The position numbers were made by a program, and so were the translations under genes. Positions 44,875 to 53,253 of a stretch of 64,000 nt of DNA are shown here, in pieces. Origin of the DNA: Allopusillimonas lactea (lineage in GTDB: Bacteria > Pseudomonadota > Gammaproteobacteria > Burkholderiales > Burkholderiaceae_B); contig NZ_JAJJOZ010000009.1 of assembly GCF_021653995.1 (NCBI RefSeq), positions 62,001 through 126,000 of the forward strand, given 5' to 3'. The notes below the pieces were generated by a model that saw only the letters and a program-made list of their open reading frames with translations, was not told the origin of the DNA and ran no database searches. Within the stretch, counting starts at the first letter, position 1; every line of letters begins with the position of its first letter.

Positions 44875-46377
44875 TTATTTGAACGCCGTTTCGATAAAGC
44901 TGCGCAGTTTGCGCGAATGCAGGCGCTCGCGCGGCATGTCGCGCAGCAGTTCAAGCGCGCGGATGCCGATATGCAGGTGCTGCCCCACCTGCTTGCGGTA
45001 AAAGTCGCTGGCCATGCCGGGCAGCTTCAACTCGCCGTGCAGCGGCTTGTCTGACACACAAAGCAGGGTGCCGTAGGGCACCCGGAAGCGGAAGCCGTTG
45101 GCGGCGATGGTGGCCGATTCCATATCCATGGCAATGGCGCGCGACTGCGACAACTGCCGTACAGGCTCGACATTGTCGCGCAGTTCCCAGTTGCGGTTGT
45201 CGGTGGATGCCACCGTGCCAGTGCGCATGATTTTCTTGAGTTCCCAGCCATCCAGGCCCGAGACCTCGGCCACCGCCTGCTCCAGCGCAACTTGGATCTC
45301 CGCCAAGGGCGGGATCGGCACCCAGTTGGGCAAGTCTTCGTCCAGCACATGATCCTGCCGCACATAACCGTGCGCCAACACGTAATCGCCCAGGCGCTGC
45401 GTGGTGCGCAGGCCTGCGCAGTGCCCCAGCATCAGCCAGGCCGATGGCCGCAGCACGGCCACGTGATCAGTGATCGTTTTGGCGTTGGCCGGCCCAATGC
45501 CGATGTTGATCAGCGTAATGCCGTTGTGCTGGTCGCGCTTGAGATGATAGGACGGCATCTGCGGGCCGCGCACCGGCGGGACAACAGCGCCGCTATCGGC
45601 CGCACCGGCAAGGGTGATGAGATTGCCGGGCTCGACCAGCGCGGTGTAGCCGCCTTCGCCCCGCGCGAGCATCCCCTTGGCCCATAGGCAGAACTCGTCG
45701 ACATAGAACTGGTAGTTGGTAAACACCACGAAATTCTGGAAATGCTCGGGCGCGGTAGCGGTGTAGTGCTGCAACCGGTGCAGCGAATAATCAATGCGCG
45801 GGGCGGTAAATGGGGCCAGTGGGAGGGCCTCGCCGCGGCGCGCCTGCCAGGTGCCGTTGACGATGGTGTCGTCAGTGACAGCAAGGTCGGGCACATCGAA
45901 ATGATCGCGCAGCGTTTCGCCCAACAGCGAATCGGAATAAACGCCCTCTACATACTGCTGCCCATCGATAAACGAGAAATGCAGCGGGATGGGCATGTCA
46001 GACTCGCCAATCTCGACCGGCACGCCGTGGTTGCGGACCAGCAGGCTGATCTGCTCGCGCAGGTAGTCGTAATACAGCCTGGGCTGGGTAATCGTGGTCA
46101 TGTAAGCACCAGGCTCGACCAAGTGCCCGTATGACAGGCGGCTGTCGACTTCCTGGTAGGTGTCGACCCGAATGCGGATGGCGGGGTAATAGGCCCGCAC
46201 GCGGCGGCCATCGGCACCCTCCTTCAGGTAGTGTGCGAACCGCGCTCGGATGAAGCCGGTATTTCGTTCGTAGATTTCGATCAACCGCGCCACAGCGGCG
46301 TCGGCGTCGGTGAAGCTGACGAAGGGGATGACCGGCGGCAGGTGCAGCGAGGCCAGCGAATCGGAAGCGTCGTACAT
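44875..46377 (-). CDS. amn: AMP nucleosidase
   Basis: A 500-aa enzyme hydrolysing AMP to adenine and ribose 5-phosphate. The N-terminal AMN_N domain covers about residues 1-180 (YDYLREQISLLVRNHG, DMPIPLHFSF). The C-terminal nucleoside-phosphorylase-like domain has GITLINIGIGPANAKTITDH, AWLMLGHCAGLR, and AIAMDMESATIAANGFRF with the catalytic acidic pair. Length is normal for proteobacterial Amn. The ATG at 46377 begins MYDASDSL. Its promoter lies in the repeat-bearing gap shared with the divergent AEC carrier. Confidence 0.94.
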   Translation of the reverse strand: MYDASDSLASLHLPPVIPFVSFTDADAAVARLIEIYERNTGFIRARFAHYLKEGADGRRVRAYYPAIRIRVDTYQEVDSRLSYGHLVEPGAYMTTITQPRLYYDYLREQISLLVRNHGVPVEIGESDMPIPLHFSFIDGQQYVEGVYSDSLLGETLRDHFDVPDLAVTDDTIVNGTWQARRGEALPLAPFTAPRIDYSLHRLQHYTATAPEHFQNFVVFTNYQFYVDEFCLWAKGMLARGEGGYTALVEPGNLITLAGAADSGAVVPPVRGPQMPSYHLKRDQHNGITLINIGIGPANAKTITDHVAVLRPSAWLMLGHCAGLRTTQRLGDYVLAHGYVRQDHVLDEDLPNWVPIPPLAEIQVALEQAVAEVSGLDGWELKKIMRTGTVASTDNRNWELRDNVEPVRQLSQSRAIAMDMESATIAANGFRFRVPYGTLLCVSDKPLHGELKLPGMASDFYRKQVGQHLHIGIRALELLRDMPRERLHSRKLRSFIETAFK

Positions 46378-46588
46378 AGCCAGCAAATAAATGTGTTGTT
46401 GTCGTGATGGGAAAGCGGTGCGACAGGATCGCCGCACCCGCCCGTAACCGTATGCCAATGACCTGCTCTGGGCAACTTTGTTACTTGCAGTCTAGCGCAG
46501 GAACAATGACAACGTGTTGTTCACTAGAATGCCGCAGGCCGCAATATTTGTATAGAGATGTACCATATGCGGCTGCGGTCGCGGTACC

Positions 46589-46624
46589 GGTCGTGGTGTC
46601 GGTCGTGGTGTCGGTCGTGGCCGT
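46589..46624. repeat. 12-base tandem repeat, about 2.7 copies
   Basis: GGTCGTGGTGTC occurs at 46589-46600 and 46601-46612. A degenerate third copy (46613-46624) merges into the following 11-base array. It may be the ancestral unit from which the next array expanded. Confidence 0.8.
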
Positions 46625-46699
46625 TGTTGTGGTGTTGTTGTGGTGTTGTTGTGGTGTTGTTGTGGTGTTGTTGTGGTGTTGTTGTGGTGTTGTTGTGGT
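46623..46699. repeat. 11-base tandem repeat, seven perfect copies
   Basis: GTTGTTGTGGT is repeated seven times without mismatch over 77 bases, followed by a partial GTTG. The unit length is not a multiple of 3. The G/T-only strand bias is strong. Perfect identity between copies suggests recent expansion by slippage. Confidence 0.95.
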
Positions 46700-46752
46700 G
46701 TTGCGCCGGTGTTGTCGCGGCCGCTGTGATGCCAGGCTAGCCGTATCGCCAT

Positions 46753-46808
46753 TCGTCGTATCGTCGTATCGTCGTATCGTCGTATCGTCGTATCGTCGTA
46801 TCGTCGTA
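46753..46808. repeat. 8-base tandem repeat, seven perfect copies
   Basis: TCGTCGTA is repeated seven times without mismatch, ending 74 bases before the GTG of the AEC carrier. Octanucleotide arrays of this kind are prone to slipped-strand mispairing, so copy number may differ between isolates. Confidence 0.95.
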
Positions 46809-46882
46809 TCGCGTCTGTCGCGCACGTCTCGATCAATCTCCTTCAATCTCATGTTCCCGGCGCCAGGCCGGCCCCAAACACT

Positions 46883-47818
46883 GTGGACATTATCGTCAGT
46901 GCCGTTTTCCCTCTGTTTGCGCTCATCCTGATCGGCTATGTAGCCGGCCGCCGGCGGCTGCTGGGCGGCACTGCGGTCGAAAGCCTGAATACCTTTGTGG
47001 TATGGATGGCGCTGCCCGCGCTGCTGTTCCAATCCATGGCGCAGATCACCTGGAGCGAGATCAACCAGCCGGGTTACCTGGCGGCCACAATCCTGGCCAT
47101 TGCCGTGGTATTCGCGGTGTCGTTCGCCATCGAGCGGCGGCGCACGCACAGCCTGAGCGACCTCAGCATCGAAGCCTTATCCGCCTCGTATGGCAACGCC
47201 GGCTATATGGGTATCCCCCTGTGCCTGATGCTGTTTGGACAGGAAGGGATGCCGGCGGTCGTGCTGGCCACACTACTGACCGCATGCGGGCTGTTTGCGT
47301 TTTCGATCATGCTGATCGAATTTGACCTGCAAAGTTCACCAGGACTGGGCCGGACACTGGCCAAAGTGGCGTGGTCGGTATTGCGCAACCCGCTGGTGGC
47401 CGCACCCTTGCTGGGCTTGTTGGTCGCAGGGGCGGGCATCCAGTTGCCGAGCGGCATCACACAGTTCACCACCTTGCTGGGCGCGGCCGCCAGCCCCTGT
47501 GCGCTGGTGACGATCGGCTTGTTTCTGGCGCAGGCGCAACCGGCCACGCATTCTGGCGCGGTGTGGCGGATCGTGGCGCTCAAGCTGCTCCTGCACCCGC
47601 TGGTGGCCTATGTGCTGGCCTACTGGGTGTTCGACATGCCGCCCATGTGGGCCGCCACGGCAGTGCTGCTGGCCGCCCTGCCGGTGGGAACAGGGCCGTT
47701 CATGCTGGCGCAGATGTATCGGCGCGAACCGGCCGTGGCCTCGCGCGCGATCCTGATTTCCACCGTGCTGTCGCTGGCGAGCGTGTCGGTGCTGGTGGCG
47801 TGGATGACCGACCGCTGA
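46883..47818 (+). CDS. AEC family (auxin efflux carrier-type) transporter
   Basis: A 311-aa membrane protein with about 10 hydrophobic helices. The N-terminal half (IVSAVFPLFALILIGYVAGR, then SASYGNAGYMGIPLCLMLFG with the family YGNxGYMGIP motif) and the C-terminal half are typical of the AEC/malonate-carrier family. Substrate is unknown. The only in-frame start giving a complete first helix is the GTG at 46883, which has no clear ribosome-binding site. The tandem repeats immediately upstream could affect its expression. Confidence 0.88.
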   Translation: MDIIVSAVFPLFALILIGYVAGRRRLLGGTAVESLNTFVVWMALPALLFQSMAQITWSEINQPGYLAATILAIAVVFAVSFAIERRRTHSLSDLSIEALSASYGNAGYMGIPLCLMLFGQEGMPAVVLATLLTACGLFAFSIMLIEFDLQSSPGLGRTLAKVAWSVLRNPLVAAPLLGLLVAGAGIQLPSGITQFTTLLGAAASPCALVTIGLFLAQAQPATHSGAVWRIVALKLLLHPLVAYVLAYWVFDMPPMWAATAVLLAALPVGTGPFMLAQMYRREPAVASRAILISTVLSLASVSVLVAWMTDR

Positions 47819-47962
47819 CCACCGCGAACATCGTCGTTCACCGGCAACCCGCCTGTATCGTTACCTGAATCGTCGCGGATGGCCCAACGATGCCCTTGCC
47901 GCTCTCCCCCGCCCGAATGCCCCTCGGCATGCGGCGACGCATATGGAAGGCACGGCGCGTAT

Positions 47963-48250
47963 TCAGTTGAGCTGGTCCATGAACAGCGCCAACGCGACGT
48001 CGCGCTCAGTGACACCCTTGGCATCGTGCGTGGTAAGCGTTACCTCGACGCGATTGTAGACATTGGACCACTCAGGATGGTGATCGAGCTTTTCGGCCTG
48101 CATCGCCACACGGGCCATGAAGCCAAAAGCTTCGCTGAAGTTTTTGAAAATGAAGGTTTTGTGAATGGCGTCGCGGCCCTGCACCGCGGCCCACCCCTCG
48201 AGGAGCAGCAACGCCGAAGGCGCGCCGATCAGCTTGAGCTGGTTCTTCAT
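47963..48250 (-). CDS. phhB: 4a-hydroxytetrahydrobiopterin dehydratase
   Basis: A 95-aa pterin-4-alpha-carbinolamine dehydratase that recycles the cofactor used by aromatic amino acid hydroxylases. The family core is evident in FSEAFGFMARVAMQAEKLDH, HPEWSNVYNRVEVTLTTHD and the C-terminal DVALALFMDQLN. The ATG at 48250 is about 8 bases after an AAGGA-type site. No phenylalanine hydroxylase gene is nearby, so it may have another role such as molybdopterin-linked recycling. Confidence 0.92.
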   Translation of the reverse strand: MKNQLKLIGAPSALLLLEGWAAVQGRDAIHKTFIFKNFSEAFGFMARVAMQAEKLDHHPEWSNVYNRVEVTLTTHDAKGVTERDVALALFMDQLN

Positions 48251-48351
48251 GGTGGCTGTCCTTTTCGTGGGCGGCACCTTTGGCGCCGCGGCCCGCCGGT
48301 ACCCGGGCTGGTGCCGGAATGTACAGTCTACCTGCGCAGGCGGTGGGTTGG

Positions 48352-50007
48352 CTATCCCCGGATGATGACAGTGCCCGGCTCCTTGTCCGCTTCGTCTCCG
48401 CGATCCGGGGGCGACCACACGCTATCAGGCACGCCCCGCCGCGCCCGCGCCGCCGCCGCATGTGCGAGGGCAAGATAGCCCAGCCCCATGGCCAGCGCCG
48501 TGATATCCACGCCCAGGGCTGCCGGGGTGGAGCTTGCCCACCAGCCAAGGGCGGGGATGGCCCAGGCCAGTAGCGTCGTGAAGGGGATGGCCAGCGTCAC
48601 ACACGCGGCCGCCCGCAGCAAGTCCACCGAGGCACGGGCGCCGCCGCGCAGGAAAGCCCACGCCACGCAGGCGAAGAACCCCGCGTAGTAGACCGCCATA
48701 TGCCATAGCGTCAGGTCGACAACCCACCCATGCAGCCACTTGGCAGATGCCACCATCAGCGAAATGCCGCACACGCAGCCGAGACAGACCCCCACCGTCC
48801 CGGCGGCCATCAACCGTGCGTCGCGGCGCTGCTCGGGCAGTGTGCCGCCGGGCCTGCGCAGTTTGCGGCGACTTTCTATCCAGAGCAGATTGCCGCTATA
48901 GAAAAGCCAAGCGCCCGCCAGCGCCAGAACAAAATACATCCAGCGCACCGCCGTGCCGCCGAAGGTGGCGAAATGCAAGGCAAAAAAACTGCTGAGCGTG
49001 GCGTGCGCCGCACTTTGCCGGTTAGGCATGTAATCGGTGGTTCTGACTTCGCCGCTGTAAGGATCCAATGCGATGAAGCCGCCTGCAGCACGCGGCGATA
49101 TGCCGGTGGCATCATGACCCCAGATGCGCACCAGCGCCCCCGGCCCCGCAACCTGTGCATAGTGCAGCGACTCGGGCTCGAAGGTGGAGGACACAGCGCG
49201 CGCCCGTTCCACCAGCCCCTCGGGGGGGAGCATGAGGGCGGGGTTACGCGGCGCGCTGTTCGCCGCGTGCGGTGGACCGGCCCGAAACGCGCTGTAAAGC
49301 TGCCCGTGGTGAAAAAGCGGATCCTGTGCGGCATAAATGCCGTCATGGAAGGCGAACACCGCGGCGGTCAGTGCCATCACGATATGAAACGGCAGGCTGA
49401 CAATGCCGACAACGTTGTGCGCATCCAGCCACATGCGCTTGAGGTTTTTGCCCAGCCGCAGCGCGAAGAAGTCCTTCACCAACGTGGGCAGCAGCACCAC
49501 AACGCCCGACACCAGCGCCAGCGCATACAGCATGGCGACAACGCCCATCACCCACCGGTTGGCATCGGAATCGATCGGCAGCCCGACCACGCGGTGCAGC
49601 ACATCAATGGTTTCCGCCAGCATGGAAGGGTGGGCTTCATGCACCCGCACCGTGCCCTCGGCGTCCAGAGCGGCTGCATAGTGCCGCATGAACCGGGGGT
49701 CGTGGCCATCGGCGTCGTCCAAATGCACCTCCCAGGTCAAGCGGGCGGGCTGGTGCTCCGTGGGCTTGAGATGCAGCGTGAAGCCGCGCGCCGCCTCGGG
49801 ATGCGCGGCCAGCGTGCGGTGGATCAGTGCGGGCGCGTCGGCAAGCGGGACAAGTTGTGCTGGCGCGGGCGGCGAGGCCCAGCGCGCCAGCGGCGCTTTG
49901 AACACGGTGAAGGCGCCGGCATAGAAGGCAATGAATAATGCCATGCCAGCCACGATGCCTGTCCAGGTGTGCAGGGTTTTATATAGGCGGATCACATCGG
50001 CGCGCAT
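48352..50007 (-). CDS. PepSY-associated transmembrane protein (iron uptake/reductase type)
   Basis: A 551-aa inner-membrane protein. It starts RLYKTLHTWTGIVAGMALFI, followed by a periplasmic PepSY region, then TM clusters near 170-200, 215-235, 370-395, 410-470 and 480-530. Conserved histidines (LHTW, DAHNVVGIVSLPFH) fit membrane haem- or flavin-linked ferrisiderophore reductases of this family. AGGAGG precedes the ATG by 7 bases. It lies 12 bases downstream of the DUF3325-DUF3649 gene and the TonB receptor, so it probably handles reduction or release of iron after siderophore import. Confidence 0.85.
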   Translation of the reverse strand: MRADVIRLYKTLHTWTGIVAGMALFIAFYAGAFTVFKAPLARWASPPAPAQLVPLADAPALIHRTLAAHPEAARGFTLHLKPTEHQPARLTWEVHLDDADGHDPRFMRHYAAALDAEGTVRVHEAHPSMLAETIDVLHRVVGLPIDSDANRWVMGVVAMLYALALVSGVVVLLPTLVKDFFALRLGKNLKRMWLDAHNVVGIVSLPFHIVMALTAAVFAFHDGIYAAQDPLFHHGQLYSAFRAGPPHAANSAPRNPALMLPPEGLVERARAVSSTFEPESLHYAQVAGPGALVRIWGHDATGISPRAAGGFIALDPYSGEVRTTDYMPNRQSAAHATLSSFFALHFATFGGTAVRWMYFVLALAGAWLFYSGNLLWIESRRKLRRPGGTLPEQRRDARLMAAGTVGVCLGCVCGISLMVASAKWLHGWVVDLTLWHMAVYYAGFFACVAWAFLRGGARASVDLLRAAACVTLAIPFTTLLAWAIPALGWWASSTPAALGVDITALAMGLGYLALAHAAAARARRGVPDSVWSPPDRGDEADKEPGTVIIRG

Positions 50008-50019
50008 CGCCCGGCCTCC

Positions 50020-50589
50020 TCAGGAAAGGTGCTGCGTGGCGGCCAGCAAGCCCCACGCGATCGTGTTGGCACCCGCCAAGCAAAGCCAGGCCCGCGCGCC
50101 ACTCTGCAACACGTATGAAACACCCAGCACAGCCACCCAGACGGGCGGCACCAGCCACATGGCAAGCTGGCCCTTGACGCTCAGCGGCAGGTCGGCTGCG
50201 ACGTGCACAAACCAGCCGCTGCATGCCAGGGCGAAGGCCAGGCCGAGCACCGTTCCCGCCACAGTCTTGGACAACCAATCGCGCTGGATGGGTGGGCGGC
50301 GAACTGCCGTTTGCGACGCGGCGGCCCGACGCGCCCCGGCAAGCGCGCCGAGATAGGGTAACGCCACCCAGGCCAGCATCAGGCTGATGCAGAAGGTAAA
50401 TGCCGCGGCGGCGGCCTGCAGGTGCAGGCACAACATTGCCAGGCCGACCACCAGCAATGCCAGGCCGGCGGGGACCGCCGAACGGGGCGGCCAGGCCGCG
50501 TGGCGCAGTGCCTGATGGGGCGAGGCCAGGTAAAACATGGCGCAGCCCGCGAAGATCACTGGCAGCGCAACCAACGTGGAGAGTTTCAT
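50020..50589 (-). CDS. DUF3325-DUF3649-like fused small membrane protein
   Basis: A 189-aa protein with about 6 short hydrophobic segments. Residues 1-85 (MKLSTLVALPVIFAGCAMFY, then ASPHQALRHAAWPPR) resemble the DUF3325 family. Residues 105-189 (DWLSKTVAGTVLGLAFALA, ending in WGLLAATQHLS) resemble DUF3649. The two are usually separate neighbouring genes beside TonB receptors and PepSY proteins. An intact reading frame joins them here through a basic linker (GARRAAASQTAVRRPPIQR). The ATG at 50589 follows GAGG at 5 bases. Role is presumed in ferrisiderophore handling; family assignment is from memory of the pattern. Confidence 0.7.
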   Translation of the reverse strand: MKLSTLVALPVIFAGCAMFYLASPHQALRHAAWPPRSAVPAGLALLVVGLAMLCLHLQAAAAAFTFCISLMLAWVALPYLGALAGARRAAASQTAVRRPPIQRDWLSKTVAGTVLGLAFALACSGWFVHVAADLPLSVKGQLAMWLVPPVWVAVLGVSYVLQSGARAWLCLAGANTIAWGLLAATQHLS

Positions 50590-50623
50590 GTCAACCTCAA
50601 GGGTGAATATGGGGCCATGCGTC

Positions 50624-50740
50624 GGGAGCATGTATCGGAAGCTTGGGTCGGAAGCACCTATCGGAAGCATGTATGGGAAGCATGTATGGGAAGCACGTAT
50701 GGGAAGCATGGGTCGGCATGGTGGGTCGGAAGTGTGGGCG
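50624..50740. repeat. 13-base degenerate tandem repeat, nine copies
   Basis: Nine consecutive 13-base units based on GGAAGCATGTATG occupy the gap between the TonB receptor stop and the downstream membrane-protein gene. The copies at 50663-50675 and 50676-50688 are identical; the others differ by 1 to 6 bases. The array lies inside the transcript of a probable operon. Confidence 0.85.
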
Positions 50741-50785
50741 CGGAGGAAACCGCGCGTCTATTCCTGCACCCGGATAACCGCAGCG

Positions 50786-53140
50786 CTAGAAAGACAGTGC
50801 GACCGATACACCGAATGTTCGAGGCCGCGGCACCGCAGGCGATGAGAGATCGTTCGCGGTAATCATGATCGGGTTGCTCGCATCAAAAAGATTCTGCGCG
50901 TAGAACGCAACGCGCCCATGCTTGCTGAAGGGATAGTCCAGCTGCACATTCACGATCCAGTGCGCGGAAATCCTGCCTCGCGGGTCGTTGTCGTAATAGG
51001 AGTAGTAGGCATCCATGTAGCTTGCATTACCGCTCAGCACCGCCTTGTTTGCAAAGGTATAGGCAGCGGCCACGTTGACGGTATAAGCCGGTGCGCGCGG
51101 GAGCTTGTTGCCCTCGATGCCGCTGTCGGCGAAACGTGCGATCCGGGTTTTGAGCAGGCCCACCGACCCCGACACGTCGAGCGCATCGACGGGCAGCCAG
51201 CGTGCGCCCAGTTCAACGCCATAGGTGTGGACCTGTTCGGCATTGCGAACCACGGTGGCGTTCCGGCTGAGGTAATACGGAAGCTGCATATCGGTGTAAT
51301 TGCTGTAAAAAACATTGGTGGTGAACGCCAGCCTCCCGCCGTCCAGGCGGTGCCGCGTATAGAACTCGTAGTTCCAGACATACTCGGAATCGTAGGTATA
51401 GCTGACGATGGGCCTGCCGAAGGTGACGCCGGCCCCGCCAGCGGAATAGCCGCGGGCGGCGCGCAGGCCATAGGTATGGTCTGGCAAGGGCTTCCAGGCA
51501 ATATCGAGCTTGGGCATGAATGCGGTGTAGGTGTCGTGCAGGTCGATGGCCACCGCGCTGCTGCCGCCGAGCCTGTCGCGGCGCTCACGCTCGTAGCGGG
51601 CGCCCAAGGTAAGGTCAAGCTGCGGGTGCACCGCATACGTGGCTTCGCCAAACAGCGAGACGGTATCGACCTTGTCATCAAAGCCACTGCCGCGGAAGAT
51701 ATTGACGAACTCATCCTGTGCGGCATGGAAGTAGCGCGCGCCCGCCAACCCGCGCACGACATCATCGCTGCGGCCCCAATGCAGCACCGCCTCGTTGTGG
51801 AACTCATGGCCATTGATCTCGGCATGCGGCAGGCCGTGGGCAGTTCGACGGTGGTTGTCAAAACCTGTGTACACCAACGTGTTTTCCAGCCTCGCCGTCT
51901 CCGAGAACTGCCAGGCGACATCCCATTTCCCGCTGGTGGAGCGGTTCTCCTGAACCGGGCGACGCGGATCGAAGCGGTTGCTGCGGATGCCGGGTGGCGG
52001 CACCAATACTTCGTTTTGAGGGGCACGGCCATCGTAATGGCCGACTGTAAGCCGCGATGTGAGCCCGGGCAGATCGCGCGGTTCGTACAACAGCTTGGCC
52101 CGCGCAGTGGTGGCTTCGATGCGGCGCGGATCGCCCACCGGCGCGTAGGCGTCAAGATCGGCAAAGCTGCGGCGCTGCTGCCGATCGACGCTGAGGCGGA
52201 ACGCAAGGTCGCTGTCGCCGACAGGCCCCGAGAGCATGGCGGCAGCCTGGCGAGCATGTTGGTTTCCGGCTGCGGCCTTGACGGCGCCTTCCCAGTGGAA
52301 GCTGGGATCCTTGGAGGTAAGCACGACTGCGCCAGCAATGGCATTGCGGCCCTGGATATGGCTCTGCGGGCCGCGAAACACCTCGATTTGTTCAATATCC
52401 CACAAAGACTGCGGGCCGAAGGCGAGTTCGTTGTAGGGAAGCGAGCGCCCATCAATGGACATGTTCAGGCGCGGGCGCGTGCCGGTGAGAAAACCCACCG
52501 CACCCCGCACGGGCCCTGAACCGTCGACACCGCGTATGGCAGGCAGGTCATTGCCTACGCCCGTATCCACAACACCCACGGTCGCCTGCAAGATATCCTG
52601 CACGCGCGTGGCGTTGGGGAGGGACACAATGCGATCGGCGTCGAAGATATCGACACTGGCGCCGGTACGCGAGAGCGGGCGAGCGGATTTTTCACCCTTC
52701 ACCACGATGTCGGGCAGCACTGTGGCAGACGTGTTGGACCTGACCACGGTGCAGCTGCCGTTGCCCTGATGCACGGCCCGCAACCCATGGGCATCGAGCA
52801 GGCGCGCAAATGCCGCCTCGAGCGAGTACGTGCCGGACAGCCCCGCGCTATGGCGGCCGGCCAGTATGGCCGCATCGGCGGCAACATCGACGCCCGCAGA
52901 GGTGGCCAACGCGTTGAGTACACGATCCAGCGGCCCGGGGACGATCTGAAACACATGCGCCGCACCGCCGTAAACCGCTGCGGGCGGGCTGGCCCATACC
53001 GGTGCGCAGGGCAGTGCAACGAGCATCAGGCAGACCAACAGCGGCAGGCTGGGGCCGCGCGCGCCTGCGCATGACTGCCTGCCCCGCTGCTCGATGCGGG
53101 TTTGGCCGTGCGTTCTGGACAGATAATGGGGAGGTGCCAT
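50786..53140 (-). CDS. TonB-dependent siderophore receptor/transducer with STN domain
   Basis: A 784-aa outer-membrane receptor. The signal peptide ends near PVWASP. The STN signalling domain covers about 60-130 (QIVPGPLDRVLNALATSAGV), then the plug from about 150 (RVQDILQATVGVVDTGVGND, IEVFRGPQSHIQGRNAIAGA), and a 22-strand-type barrel ending in FGVSVALSF with a terminal aromatic. The STN domain marks it as a transducer that contacts the adjacent FecR. AAGGA lies 8 bases before the ATG. It probably imports a ferric siderophore and signals to the ECF sigma gene upstream. Confidence 0.94.
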   Translation of the reverse strand: MAPPHYLSRTHGQTRIEQRGRQSCAGARGPSLPLLVCLMLVALPCAPVWASPPAAVYGGAAHVFQIVPGPLDRVLNALATSAGVDVAADAAILAGRHSAGLSGTYSLEAAFARLLDAHGLRAVHQGNGSCTVVRSNTSATVLPDIVVKGEKSARPLSRTGASVDIFDADRIVSLPNATRVQDILQATVGVVDTGVGNDLPAIRGVDGSGPVRGAVGFLTGTRPRLNMSIDGRSLPYNELAFGPQSLWDIEQIEVFRGPQSHIQGRNAIAGAVVLTSKDPSFHWEGAVKAAAGNQHARQAAAMLSGPVGDSDLAFRLSVDRQQRRSFADLDAYAPVGDPRRIEATTARAKLLYEPRDLPGLTSRLTVGHYDGRAPQNEVLVPPPGIRSNRFDPRRPVQENRSTSGKWDVAWQFSETARLENTLVYTGFDNHRRTAHGLPHAEINGHEFHNEAVLHWGRSDDVVRGLAGARYFHAAQDEFVNIFRGSGFDDKVDTVSLFGEATYAVHPQLDLTLGARYERERRDRLGGSSAVAIDLHDTYTAFMPKLDIAWKPLPDHTYGLRAARGYSAGGAGVTFGRPIVSYTYDSEYVWNYEFYTRHRLDGGRLAFTTNVFYSNYTDMQLPYYLSRNATVVRNAEQVHTYGVELGARWLPVDALDVSGSVGLLKTRIARFADSGIEGNKLPRAPAYTVNVAAAYTFANKAVLSGNASYMDAYYSYYDNDPRGRISAHWIVNVQLDYPFSKHGRVAFYAQNLFDASNPIMITANDLSSPAVPRPRTFGVSVALSF

Positions 53141-53253
53141 GGAGCGGTTCCTTATGTGCCGGAAGTTGAACAGTGCCTACCCTGTATTCCGGCCAACACC
53201 GCAAAACCCTCAATCTCATCGCCTTCGCACACCGCGCGGCCGCGCGAAGCACC

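Larger units (their letters stand above)
46378..46882. other. 505-base gene-free region carrying three short tandem repeats
   Basis: The gap between divergent amn and the AEC carrier holds three adjacent arrays described separately (46589-46624, 46623-46699, 46753-46808). The units lack stop codons in any frame on the minus strand, which creates repetitive artificial open frames. I see no protein-coding gene, tRNA or clear promoter in the rest. Confidence 0.7.

Noticed and set aside
46589..46808. Possible CRISPR array
   Set aside because: The units are directly abutting 8-12-mers with no spacers and there are no cas genes, so these are simple tandem repeats.
46404..46931. Plus-strand valine/cysteine-rich frame across the repeats
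   Set aside because: It is composed almost wholly of repeat translation (VVVLLWCCCG-like) and overlaps the AEC start in another frame; no homology recognised.
46481..47149. Minus-strand reading frame through the repeats encoding HHNNTTTT and RRYDDTTI periods
   Set aside because: The 11-base and 8-base units contain no stop codon in any minus-strand frame, so long open frames arise automatically. It also runs antisense into the AEC carrier and has no ribosome-binding site.
50624..50740. Possible CRISPR or iteron origin
   Set aside because: The 13-base units abut without spacers, degenerate gradually, and there is no replication protein or AT-rich melting region nearby.
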